IMG/VR virus record: IMGVR_UViG_3300025759_000447
Span: 1-30,099 of that record
Length of the DNA: 30,099 nt
Direction: 5' to 3' (one strand)
Origin: a virus
Positions within the stretch are counted from its first letter, which is position 1, and each line of letters starts with the position of its first letter. Shown one piece after another: positions 18,201 to 23,265 of this stretch. A program made the translations under genes and the position numbers. A model generated the notes under the pieces. The model was not told the DNA's origin and ran no database searches. It saw nothing but the letters and a program-made list of their open reading frames with translations.

Positions 18201-18395
18201 GGTAGAGGTTATACATCAACTCCTACTATTACAATTGCTGGCGGAGGCGGAACAGGCGCAACGGCTACAGCAACAACTGGAACTGTAACATATGAAGGTA
18301 TTAAAGCTTTTGCTGTTAAGGTAGTATTCCTTTCAGACAATAGTTCATTAATACCAGAAATTAGAGAATTAAGAGCAATTGCTCTACAGGCTTAA
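12204..18395 (+). CDS. Very large virion protein with DUF4815-type N-terminus
   Basis: A 2063-residue structural protein, the largest gene here, placed where T4 has gp9-gp11. The N-terminus GPYYDNFDRSKKFSKILFKPG then VPVQARELTQLQSILEQE is the DUF4815 hallmark of marine T4-like phages. The central part has strand-rich sequence with a helical block (YTMADIGQIENRINRLEYYTALSMLEK) that should trimerise or pack against the baseplate, and a Ser/Gly-rich linker around residues 1115-1200. Two pairs of GxGY modules lie near residues 1619-1695 and 1949-2029. The C-terminus KAFAVKVVFLSDNSSLIPEI then RELRAIAL is the conserved family end. An AGGA ribosome site overlaps the gp8 stop. Likely a baseplate-periphery or fibre-attachment protein; the role is inferred. 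Confidence 0.9.
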   Translation: MALNLNTGPYYDNFDRSKKFSKILFKPGVPVQARELTQLQSILEQEHTEHLDHIFKEGAPILGAKGFIQKFPFIKINDLDAGAASVSNDTLVNYVGDTVTGGTSGMVAKIKSVRTGSDGDAVEKKTLYLEYIGGDSTGTNLHFAAGETLTVTSTDSGRNGNTFVVDNNTSAVNVTTNYFGKALFFTIEDGLIYINGRIVVHTKQTINLEPFKLNASYHIGVELDDSIVTADDDATLNDPAQGTFNYNAPGADRYKLSTTIAKLALTAEPGADFVSMYTVENGEFSKTVDADIDFYAELGKSLAARTFEESGNYVIKNFDVKVREHLKTNDNNGYKAAPDGDANKIAVSVSTGIGYVNGFRKRIEAPTYIDVPKGTDSVVEEGFTVPTSYGNYVTVNEVAGLWDIEEGSIVKLGDTASNAVTDGTHGSHAAPSTVIGQARVRQLVRSNNTPGTASTEYRLYLYDIRMTSNEFKNVRTIYWSNSTSSGFADPVLVGGNAILNESKLNQLVFRNPFSATKTLATDVGSTYDNNFFYQKEFDQTFASNGQSSLSLTGSTTFPYSSSITDATVNDVFVMVIKDSVTINGVAYIPGQVFPLTSSMFTSVSSSSLAIDVGTVSVAFDAKLYVVVKQTDVAPVPKEIRKNRFVTIDTSTHPEGALGPYNLGHTDILRIDAVYITDSSGSYVEAGTDYKEQFILDNGQTDNFYGHGKLIKKLGSSVSLTNKKITVKLSYFNPNFTATTATYFSYNSYPVDDTGASGIYTYEIPLYRSARTGLYDLRDCHDFRPYVQSTSSDATLLSSASENPLETVQLRNPGGAGYTMPAPHQSMTTDAEYYLGRIDKVMLSETGQLKRIKGEPSTKPISPLQTADGMPLADLYIAPYPSISPFLARKKGRKDLGVRVKNLQNKRYTMADIGQIENRINRLEYYTALSMLEKNTTDLTVPDANGIDRFKNGIFVNPFDSHALSNVLDQDYKCSIDPKFKTCQPFFFEENWDAVYNSTDSNLVTKTGNIVTLPYTATSYKKVLVASKPRNCVGELLFNYKGTLTVNPPSDNFTDIEDGGEVNILDNNLYDTVENLAQGLNNAKLVNQLDFGWQGEPESIPLSELSIPAPQISASGDSFAGSFESSDSAFFGDTANLDGAVIGGGRRGRTNITGTVGMTGSANSVTSGDFSGSVNLAATSTGSTTFNVSGTTDGITLSTDVMTVSATKGEVVKNGEFGAITDVTFQTYMRSQVVTFVGRRMKPNTRLYPFFNGDDVSAHCRPASSSAVDAISPNSFWSDFATAVTGDFGDAITTDADGNVAGQFRIPAETFLVGERILRLTDDSLNRDSFTTTSCETKYSAYGLTSTKQTAVFSTQIPNIHFGSTAGNTETITGILTDVKLDGSSDVSISVDATADFELNSTTSIEVDAQLDGGINVMQDDPIAQTFFVNNREGVVVPKVDIYFRTKSATNGIELQIREVINGYPGNKVIPYGSKTLSSSQVNVSTESLSGAVTFSPTTFTFDTPVYLKPNAEYCIVLLPQGNDPDYNIWVAELGQNQVGTSKRIVLDDINLGVLFTSSNNRTWNAYQAEDMMFEIYRAKFDISNEGRVVLNNDDIDWCKLQDFTAGTPKAGDALHGFDIALTSGGSGYAVNEIVTLENGGGGTGAKIKVLTVSSGVIQTVELNDPGSGFTSDPGLLGQTSTDGSGSGATFTLTLNRGIVENYANVYGVARIKNTHGLFAASDLVGNGTTNMSISTIENKTFNELRTNISYLDFPETTIEFEYAGTKSSGVSVPGTDYKILIGGVRKKTPEEFAVYSYANEAGSLSSLKSFTSRLDLNSDNNYLSPIIDLSRTSFLGKRNHINNDFTNETKNNGNALSRYISKNIILADGQEGEDLRVYLAQKMPLNTDIRVYGRFLAPQDDANFNNDLDYVELEAVEVPGVGAEESFADFTYAIPEANKTSGVYNYDVTRVASVTITAGGSGYTSAPSVTFSGGGATKQATGYAVLSGSGVSEIIITDPGRGYTSTPTITIAGGGGTGATATATTGTVTYEGIKAFAVKVVFLSDNSSLIPEIRELRAIALQA
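17058..17290 (+). repeat. GxGY beta-module pair, first set in the 2063-residue protein
   Basis: Units TSGGSGYAVNEIVTLENGG and NDPGSGFTSDPGLLG with Gly/Thr connectors, matching the modules in gp8 and the gp7-position protein. They sit immediately after a conserved DDIDWCKLQDF segment, like an insertion between two structural domains. Confidence 0.7.
18049..18290 (+). repeat. GxGY beta-module pair, second set in the 2063-residue protein
   Basis: Units SVTITAGGSGYTSAPSVTF and EIIITDPGRGYTSTPTITI are followed by AGGGGTGATATAT, nearly the same connector as in gp8 (GDGTGATATATL). The pair interrupts the C-terminal domain just before its conserved family end. Confidence 0.75.
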
Positions 18396-18396
18396 T

Positions 18397-18414
18397 TATA
18401 AATTTATATAAATA
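18397..18414 (+). promoter_or_regulatory. Tandem late-promoter-like motifs TATAAATT and TATAAATA
   Basis: In the 21-base gap after the 2063-residue gene, TATAAATT (18397-18404) is followed by an exact TATAAATA (18407-18414) that ends two bases before the ATG of the next gene. No Shine-Dalgarno sequence is present. Confidence 0.5.
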
Positions 18415-18416
18415 CA

Positions 18417-18629
18417 ATGTCCATTAAAACAGATAAATTCATAAGAGACCCAAATACAGGTGCACTTATTAGCAATGACGTTGATGGCCTCAAGTCATAT
18501 AGGATGCAAAAACAAAAGGCTTCTCAAATTACAGAAATGTCCAAGGATATAAATAATTTGAAAGAAGAAATGTTAGGCATAAGAGATGCCTTACAAGAAA
18601 TTTTAAACTCATTTAAACAGGAAAAGTAA
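18417..18629 (+). CDS. Small coiled-coil protein, probable fibre-associated
   Basis: A 70-residue product. The first 30 residues (KTDKFIRDPNTGALISNDVD then GLKSYRMQKQK) resemble short proteins found between large structural genes in marine T4-like phages; the rest (ITEMSKDINNLKEEMLGIRD then ALQEILNSFKQE) has clear a/d heptad spacing of I, L, I, L, M and L, predicting a coiled coil. Function is unknown; a trimerising adaptor for the fibres encoded next to it is plausible. There is no ribosome site upstream, only TATAAATA two bases before the ATG. The following fibre gene begins three bases after the stop. Confidence 0.8.
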   Translation: MSIKTDKFIRDPNTGALISNDVDGLKSYRMQKQKASQITEMSKDINNLKEEMLGIRDALQEILNSFKQEK

Positions 18630-18632
18630 GAA

Positions 18633-19514
18633 ATGTCCACTATTACAACACGTTCAGGTAAAGGTTCTCCGTTAACAAATACGGAAGTCGACACAAACTT
18701 CACTAATTTAAACACAGATAAATATGAATCTGGTTCTGATGCTAGCTTAGCTTCATTAGATGTTACAGGTAATATTGTTTTAGGTATCGATGCCGGTGTT
18801 ACAGCTGCGGGAACTACCCAAGGAACAGGAACAGCATTAACTAAAACATATAACATTGTATCCACAGCGACTGCTAACCAAGGAGTTGTTTTACCAGACG
18901 TTTCAACTGGTTTAAAATGTGTAGTTTATAACTCTACATCAGCAATTATTAAAATATATCCAGCAGCCGGAGAGTCCATAGATGACGAATCTGCAAACGT
19001 TGCTGTTACATTAAGACCAAACAAAGGTAGAGAATATGTTGGTGTTTCAGGAACACAATGGAATTCAATAGATGAAAATCCAGAAATCCTAGATATCACA
19101 GGAGACGCTACAATTGGCGGAAGTTCTACAGTAGCAGGAACATTTACTGTTACAGGTAACGCTACATTAAACGGATTAATTGCACATGGTGTTACAGCTA
19201 ACGTAGCAGCTGCAGGGTCTGACCAAGGTGGAGCAACAGCATTAACAGAAACATTGAATGTTGTTACTTCTGGAACAGGCGGAGTTAAACTTCCAACAGC
19301 AGTAAGCGGAAGAACAGTTACAGTATTCAACACTTTATCAGTTGATTTAACTTTATACCCAGATTCATCAGATAACATTAATGGCGGTTCCGACGATGCA
19401 GGTATTACATTACCAGCAAATACAACTAAGACGCTATCATGTAAGGACGATGCTGCTTGGGTAAGTGTAAGACCATTGGCTGTATATAACAGCAGTGGAA
19501 CTTTAGTAAATTAA
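18633..19514 (+). CDS. Tail-fibre-like protein with internal duplication
   Basis: A 293-residue fibre-type protein. The N-terminus STITTRSGKGSPLTNTEVDT then NFTNLNTDKY is a recurrent start of marine phage fibre proteins and probably the attachment end. The rest consists of two homologous units of about 92 residues (about 55-146 and 186-280), each running GVTA...QG..TALT...N(I/V)V...GVxLP...V..N......YP......A.(I/V)TL, joined by a TGDATIGGSSTVAGTFTVTG linker of the type seen in trimeric fibre shafts. AGGAAAAG in the end of the preceding gene can act as ribosome site. No chaperone or enzymatic domain is seen. It may be a short fibre or a decoration of a longer one. Confidence 0.85.
   Translation: MSTITTRSGKGSPLTNTEVDTNFTNLNTDKYESGSDASLASLDVTGNIVLGIDAGVTAAGTTQGTGTALTKTYNIVSTATANQGVVLPDVSTGLKCVVYNSTSAIIKIYPAAGESIDDESANVAVTLRPNKGREYVGVSGTQWNSIDENPEILDITGDATIGGSSTVAGTFTVTGNATLNGLIAHGVTANVAAAGSDQGGATALTETLNVVTSGTGGVKLPTAVSGRTVTVFNTLSVDLTLYPDSSDNINGGSDDAGITLPANTTKTLSCKDDAAWVSVRPLAVYNSSGTLVN
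18795..19472 (+). repeat. Internal protein duplication within the 293-residue fibre protein
   Basis: Copy 1 is at about 18795-19070 and copy 2 at about 19188-19472. They align along their whole length by shared GVTA, TALT, GVVLP/GVKLP, VVYN/VFN, KIYP/TLYP and VTL/ITL landmarks. DNA identity looks low, so the duplication is old. Confidence 0.65.
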
Positions 19515-19541
19515 TTTAAACTATAAAAGGAGATAGTCCCC

Positions 19542-20645
19542 ATGGCAGGACCACTAAAAATAAAAGCAAGTTCGTTCCCGGTATCTGCCACATCTTTTGA
19601 AGGTGTGCAAGAACTTACAGATGTCGAAATTAAGGATACAATTGCTTATGTTTTAACAAAGAAATTTTCAGATGATACAGATGGTTCTGGGACTGCTGAA
19701 TTAAACATTAACGGTTCAGGAACTTCCATAGGGACATTTACTAACAGAGAAAGACAAGAATCAGTTGGAACTCACCCAGCTGCCGGAACTCTTACATCCA
19801 CAGTATACGACTTTAAACAAATTACAAGTGCAGCCACAGAGTCTGTAACAAGACCTGCTAGGTTCGATGGTGATAGCGTTGCTGAAATGACAGACGGTGA
19901 AATAGATACTGAAATTTTAGATAAAGTTATTACAGCTATGGTAACTGATGATGAACATACAACAGGTATCTATAAAATCTCAACAACAACACCTACCTCA
20001 GGTGGGACTTGGACATCACGTTATACAATCGCAGAAACACAAGTTGACGGAACAGATGTAACATATTACTTATGGCAAAAAACAACAGCTAATACAACTC
20101 CAGCAACAGATAGAAATTTCCCTGTTAAATTAGATGGTGAAAGTGTTGTTGAAATGACACAGGCAGAATTGGAATCATTAACAGCTGCCATGAGAAACAG
20201 AATTATTACTACAGGTGTTGGCACATATTTACTAGATAGCTCTACACCGAGTGCAACAGGAACATGGGTATTGATGGGCTCTGCAATGGACGATATTATT
20301 AAGTCTATTGCTAGCATAGCTTATGCAGGTGCTTATTCCTCAGAGTTTACAGGTTACTATATAACAAACTTTGCAGGAGCATATGCCAACAACTTTACAG
20401 GTTATTACACAGGAAACTTTACAGGAGCATACACACTTTACTATGGTGGTTATGTAGGTGGATATTTTTCCGGAACATATTCAAGTAATTTTGCAGGAAC
20501 ATATACTGGTTACTTTACAGGTTATTATGCTGGTGCTTTTGCAGGTAACTATACTGGTTACTTCACTGGTTACTATGCGGGTAATACAATTCAAACAACT
20601 CCGCAAACTCAGGAAACAAAACACCTTTACATTAGAACCGCATAA
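19542..20645 (+). CDS. Tail-fibre-like protein with C-terminal aromatic octapeptide repeats
   Basis: A 367-residue protein in three parts. The N-terminal part (1-95) has a beta-rich ELNINGSGTSIGTFTNRERQ region; then two similar blocks (about 95-180 and about 185-245) share a DGxSVxEMTxxE motif followed by a helix and GxYxxxxxxP...GTW. The C-terminal approximately 88 residues are eleven tandem octapeptides of the form F-(T/A)-G-x-Y-x-x-x, giving an aromatic residue about every four positions, and the tail ends QTQETKHLYIRTA. Repeats of this kind suggest a regular beta-structure in a fibre tip or shaft. The ribosome site AAGGAG is strong. The product could be a receptor-binding fibre; no direct evidence of receptor. 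Confidence 0.85.
   Translation: MAGPLKIKASSFPVSATSFEGVQELTDVEIKDTIAYVLTKKFSDDTDGSGTAELNINGSGTSIGTFTNRERQESVGTHPAAGTLTSTVYDFKQITSAATESVTRPARFDGDSVAEMTDGEIDTEILDKVITAMVTDDEHTTGIYKISTTTPTSGGTWTSRYTIAETQVDGTDVTYYLWQKTTANTTPATDRNFPVKLDGESVVEMTQAELESLTAAMRNRIITTGVGTYLLDSSTPSATGTWVLMGSAMDDIIKSIASIAYAGAYSSEFTGYYITNFAGAYANNFTGYYTGNFTGAYTLYYGGYVGGYFSGTYSSNFAGTYTGYFTGYYAGAFAGNYTGYFTGYYAGNTIQTTPQTQETKHLYIRTA
20322..20585 (+). repeat. 24-base tandem repeats encoding aromatic octapeptides
   Basis: Eleven in-frame 24-base units: YAGAYSSE, FTGYYITN, FAGAYANN, FTGYYTGN, FTGAYTLY, YGGYVGGY, FSGTYSSN, FAGTYTGY, FTGYYAGA, FAGNYTGY, FTGYYAGN. Phase is exact throughout with no insertion. A half-period of four is also visible, (F/Y)-x-G-x. 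Similar DNA words (ggttactttacaggttatta-like) recur, so unit number could change by slippage. Confidence 0.9.
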
Positions 20646-20648
20646 ATA
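20641..20648 (+). promoter_or_regulatory. CATAAATA late-promoter-like motif
   Basis: CATAAATA overlaps the preceding stop codon and matches the relaxed NATAAATA form used by cyanophage T4-likes. The next gene has a GGAG ribosome site and starts about 31 bases downstream, giving a normal leader. Confidence 0.45.
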
Positions 20649-20679
20649 AACATATAACGTTTATTATTGGAGATATATT

Positions 20680-21123
20680 ATGAGCGAGGAAAAACAATTT
20701 CCTAAATTTAAAAACCCCTATTATTCAAATAGGGAAACAGGTCAAATCACCGCAGAGATGCTTATCGGGTCAGATTACTCTAGGGTAGTCATCAACCCAC
20801 CCACCGAAGAAGGGCTAGTTAATGCCGACTATGAGGAAATCCTAGCAGAGTTTGGTGAAGATACTATTGAAGCAAGAACAGTTGAACTTGAAACAATACA
20901 CCACAAACACAAAGAAGCACAAAAAGAACAAGAAGAAGCAAAACGTGATAGAATAAAACAGGAGTCTTTATTTAATGCTAAGATGGAAGCATTTGAAATA
21001 CAAGAAATTAAGGATTCTGAAAACGCCGAACTTAAAAAGAAACTTAGAAAATCCACTACACTAATCGAAGTTCAAGCATGGTCAACTATCATTATACAGG
21101 AACAATATAACAAGAATGGATAA
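20680..21123 (+). CDS. Charged coiled-coil protein of unknown function
   Basis: A 147-residue protein I do not recognise. Residues 1-60 have a mixed fold with Pro/Tyr-rich start (FPKFKNPYYSNRETGQITAE) and INPPTEEGLVNADYEEIL. Residues about 65-130 are strongly charged and helical (HHKHKEAQKEQEEAKRDRIK), predicting a coiled coil. It ends with WSTIIIQEQYNKNG. GGAG lies nine bases before the ATG. Its stop overlaps the next start by eight bases (ATGGATAA), tying it translationally to the glycosyltransferase-like gene. Location after fibre genes suggests a fibre-associated or assembly factor, which is inference only. Confidence 0.8.
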   Translation: MSEEKQFPKFKNPYYSNRETGQITAEMLIGSDYSRVVINPPTEEGLVNADYEEILAEFGEDTIEARTVELETIHHKHKEAQKEQEEAKRDRIKQESLFNAKMEAFEIQEIKDSENAELKKKLRKSTTLIEVQAWSTIIIQEQYNKNG

Positions 21124-21823
21124 TGGATATCTGCTAGTTGCATCTGTAGATAAACAATATTATGAGGCAGCAATTAAACTTGCCGAATCTATATTAGACT
21201 TTGACCCTCGTGCTAAAATAGCATTGTTTACTCATACAGAATGGATAGAAAATGATGAACGTGTTCAACGTTTATTTTATCATATAGATGGAACAGCTCC
21301 CAATAGCATACGTGCTAAACTTTGGGCTTTACCACAAACACCCTTTGAAACAACTCTTTATATAGACGTAGATGCGGTAGTCCAGCATGAGGACATCTCT
21401 ACGGTGTTTGATTTATTAGGTGATAACGATATACTGTTTACACGTAATAGGCCCTACAATGCTAAGATAACAAAGCTAAGCGACAATGAAGAAATGATTT
21501 ATCATTGTGGATTGTTTTTATATAACAATAAGCCTAATACTTTAAAACTAATGAAAATGTGGAATGAAAATTGGCACAAACAACAGGAGCCTGATTGGGA
21601 ACATAAGTATAAGAATTTAGGAGTAACACCTTGGGATACGTTTACAATGTGGGATTTATTAAACAATACAGAGTTTAAAGATACTATAAAGGTAGGAGTT
21701 TTTCCAACTCCAGATGCGAGATGGAACTTTGTAAATGGATATAAATATTCAGAGTTAAATAATGAAGATATTGTAATATATCATTATACTCTGAGTCGTG
21801 TTAAGCCGGGTCTTTCTTTATAA
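21116..21823 (+). CDS. Glycosyltransferase-like protein, GT-A fold with DxD motif
   Basis: Probably transfers a sugar from a nucleotide-sugar donor in the cytoplasm. The 235-residue product starts with a Rossmann-like strand (GYLLVASVDKQYYEAAIKLAESI), has APNSIRAKLWAL like nucleotide-binding helices of family 8-type enzymes, and the metal-binding DxD motif in LYIDVDAVV (D84-V85-D86). Further conserved-looking elements are YHCGLFLYNN, PWDTFTMWDLL and the terminal histidine segment IVIYHYTLSR, which could supply a third metal ligand. No membrane segment. It differs clearly from the four minus-strand paralogues. It overlaps the upstream coiled-coil gene by eight bases. Donor and acceptor cannot be told from sequence. 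Confidence 0.82.
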   Translation: MDNGYLLVASVDKQYYEAAIKLAESILDFDPRAKIALFTHTEWIENDERVQRLFYHIDGTAPNSIRAKLWALPQTPFETTLYIDVDAVVQHEDISTVFDLLGDNDILFTRNRPYNAKITKLSDNEEMIYHCGLFLYNNKPNTLKLMKMWNENWHKQQEPDWEHKYKNLGVTPWDTFTMWDLLNNTEFKDTIKVGVFPTPDARWNFVNGYKYSELNNEDIVIYHYTLSRVKPGLSL

Positions 21824-21893
21824 CTAGTTTAATAACTTTTTGTAGTCTTCCAGCTTTCATCATTTTATGAAATCTTTTAAAAATTTTACTCAT
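21801..21893 (-). CDS. Candidate 30-residue basic peptide (doubtful)
   Basis: On the minus strand an ATG at 21893 opens a 30-codon frame reading MSKIFKRFHKMMKAGRL then QKVIKLVIKKDPA, ending TAA at 21801 and overlapping the end of the plus-strand glycosyltransferase gene by 23 bases. It is strikingly basic and amphipathic (Lys/Arg about one third), unlike random antisense. No convincing ribosome site; a TATATATA-like stretch lies just upstream. Either a real micro-protein or chance; I lean only weakly to real. Confidence 0.25.
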   Translation of the reverse strand: MSKIFKRFHKMMKAGRLQKVIKLVIKKDPA

Positions 21894-21910
21894 ATACTAT
21901 ATATAAGAGT

Positions 21911-21950
21911 TTGTTACAAGATTGTAACAAATGTAACAAAACTGTAATAA
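21911..21950. repeat. Perfect 9-base inverted repeat plus iterated TGTAAYAA
   Basis: TTGTTACAA (21911-21919) and TTGTAACAA (21922-21930) are perfect inverted copies separated by GA. TGTAACAA recurs directly at 21923, 21932 and, as TGTAATAA, at 21943. The array ends two bases before the 2OG-oxygenase-like start. With a two-base spacer it is a poor RNA hairpin but a good protein-binding dyad; an operator or an alternative-promoter element is the likeliest reading. Confidence 0.6.
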
Positions 21951-21952
21951 TT

Positions 21953-22585
21953 ATGAAAATAATAGAAATAGGCCCACAATTAAATAATATATTAACAACA
22001 CACTCTGATTGGTTTTTCTCACAGGAAGACTATTTAGAACTGCCTGACTCGCCCTGTGAAATAAAGGAACATACACATACGATACAAAGTGCTTGTGGAG
22101 AGGAATACTTAGCAGAGGTGCAAGCTAAGGGTAGAGACCATAGGGGAGTTCCGGAAATATCTAGAGCAACTTCCTTTCAAACTGATATGTGGGTTCCAAA
22201 AAAATATAAAGAAGAATCTAAAAGAATAAACAAAGAACTATTAGATTTTTTAGGTGCAAAGTTTAGTGCTGTTCACGTATTTTACAAACCAGATTGTTTT
22301 ATGTCTTGGCATTGTAATTGGGATTGTCCTGGATATAATGTGTTATTAAGTTATAATAAAACAGGCAATGGTTTCTTTAGATATCAAGACCCAATAACAA
22401 AAGAAATTGTTACTATGGAAGACACGCCTGGCTGGTCATGTAAGGTCGGTTACTTTGGTGGACATGAAGAAGAAGATAAAATATTCTGGCATACCGCAGG
22501 CTCATATGAACCAAGAATTACATTTGGTTTTGTAGTCCCACATAAAGGTATGTGGGAAATGATGATAGAGGATATTGGAGATTAA
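21953..22585 (+). CDS. 2-oxoglutarate/Fe(II)-dependent oxygenase-like protein
   Basis: Probable cupin-fold hydroxylase. I chose ATG 21953 (MKIIEIG, 210 residues); the frame extends to a TTG at 21911, but that would translate the repeat array. The core is FYKPDCFMSWHCNWDCPGYN then VLLSYNKTGNGFFRYQDP, with H120 as first metal ligand, then GYFGGHEEEDKIFWHTAGSY containing H170, and R178 in EPRITFGF as the likely 2OG-carboxylate arginine. The usual HxD is H120-x-N122 here; D124 is nearby. Phage proteins of this type are common in marine genomes but their substrates are mostly unknown. Its stop overlaps the convergent methyltransferase stop by three bases. Confidence 0.7.
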   Translation: MKIIEIGPQLNNILTTHSDWFFSQEDYLELPDSPCEIKEHTHTIQSACGEEYLAEVQAKGRDHRGVPEISRATSFQTDMWVPKKYKEESKRINKELLDFLGAKFSAVHVFYKPDCFMSWHCNWDCPGYNVLLSYNKTGNGFFRYQDPITKEIVTMEDTPGWSCKVGYFGGHEEEDKIFWHTAGSYEPRITFGFVVPHKGMWEMMIEDIGD

Positions 22586-23265
22586 CCTAACGTTTGTCTT
22601 TGTCCTATAACCATAAACCTATCATATTCTTTTTTACCGTCCCAAGAATAATAGTTTTGTTTTTTAACACCCTCAAAGCCTATCTCATCTAAGGAGACTT
22701 GTTCTTTTAAGGCTTCTAAAGTATTAACACAATTAATACCATACATTTCTTCTACAACATTAGAATTTTGAACAGCAAATATACTAATAGGATTTTTAGT
22801 AGTTAGTTCTTTTAATGGATACATCTGCTCTGTGTGAATACAAATAACAATGTCAACATCTATTTTATTTAAATTGTCAAACTCAAAAGGAATGTCTAAG
22901 TTGTGGTGTCTTGTTTTAATAAATTTATCTTGTGAATAATGTTTGTGAAATAATTTACTAAGTTCAATGGCTTCATCATCTATATCAACTAAATGTAATT
23001 GTGAAACATCTATATTTTCACATAGTAAAGGAACAAGAGGAACACCTAACCAAGAATTTAAAATTAAAACACGCATACTACCCTGTTTAAGATAATATTC
23101 ATCTATATAATTTTTTAATTCTTCAACTAGCCATATGCTAGCATCCATATTATTTTGTTCAAGACTTTGCCTAAAGTCTGTAAGTTTATGAGGCATTCTA
23201 CGTTCTATTACTTGGAGAGCCTCTCCCCAATATTTAAAGTTATTTAAAAAATTAAAATTTAACAT
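22582..23265 (-). CDS. SAM-dependent methyltransferase-like protein, last gene of minus cassette
   Basis: Likely class I Rossmann methyltransferase, 227 residues. I start it at ATG 23265 (MLNFNFLNNFKYWGEALQVI), overlapping the upstream gene by 14 bases; the frame is open upstream but only through the neighbour. Visible elements: an N-terminal ERRMPHKLTDFRQ helix, motif I region VLILNSWLGVPLVPLL (66-81) in which the usual GxGxG is degenerate, the acidic strand end HLVDIDDEAIELSK (D94/D96) that would bind the SAM ribose, and VDIVICIHTEQM (137-148) in the motif IV position. C-terminal YSWDGKKEYDRFMVIGQR closes the sheet. Acceptor could be a sugar or lipid made by its glycosyltransferase neighbours. 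Confidence 0.7.
   Translation of the reverse strand: MLNFNFLNNFKYWGEALQVIERRMPHKLTDFRQSLEQNNMDASIWLVEELKNYIDEYYLKQGSMRVLILNSWLGVPLVPLLCENIDVSQLHLVDIDDEAIELSKLFHKHYSQDKFIKTRHHNLDIPFEFDNLNKIDVDIVICIHTEQMYPLKELTTKNPISIFAVQNSNVVEEMYGINCVNTLEALKEQVSLDEIGFEGVKKQNYYSWDGKKEYDRFMVIGQRQTLG

Noticed and set aside
20322-20585. Regularly spaced DNA repeats as a CRISPR array
   Set aside because: The units are in-frame 24-base coding repeats without unique spacers, and the protein-level pattern explains them fully.
21740-21747. TATAAATA inside the plus-strand glycosyltransferase gene
   Set aside because: It encodes the GYKYSE segment, is about 200 bases from the next start, and A/T octamers are expected by chance here.
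21911-21952. TTG-initiated extension of the oxygenase-like gene
   Set aside because: It would translate the inverted-repeat array into MLQDCNKCNKTVII, and ATG 21953 gives a natural family-like N-terminus.
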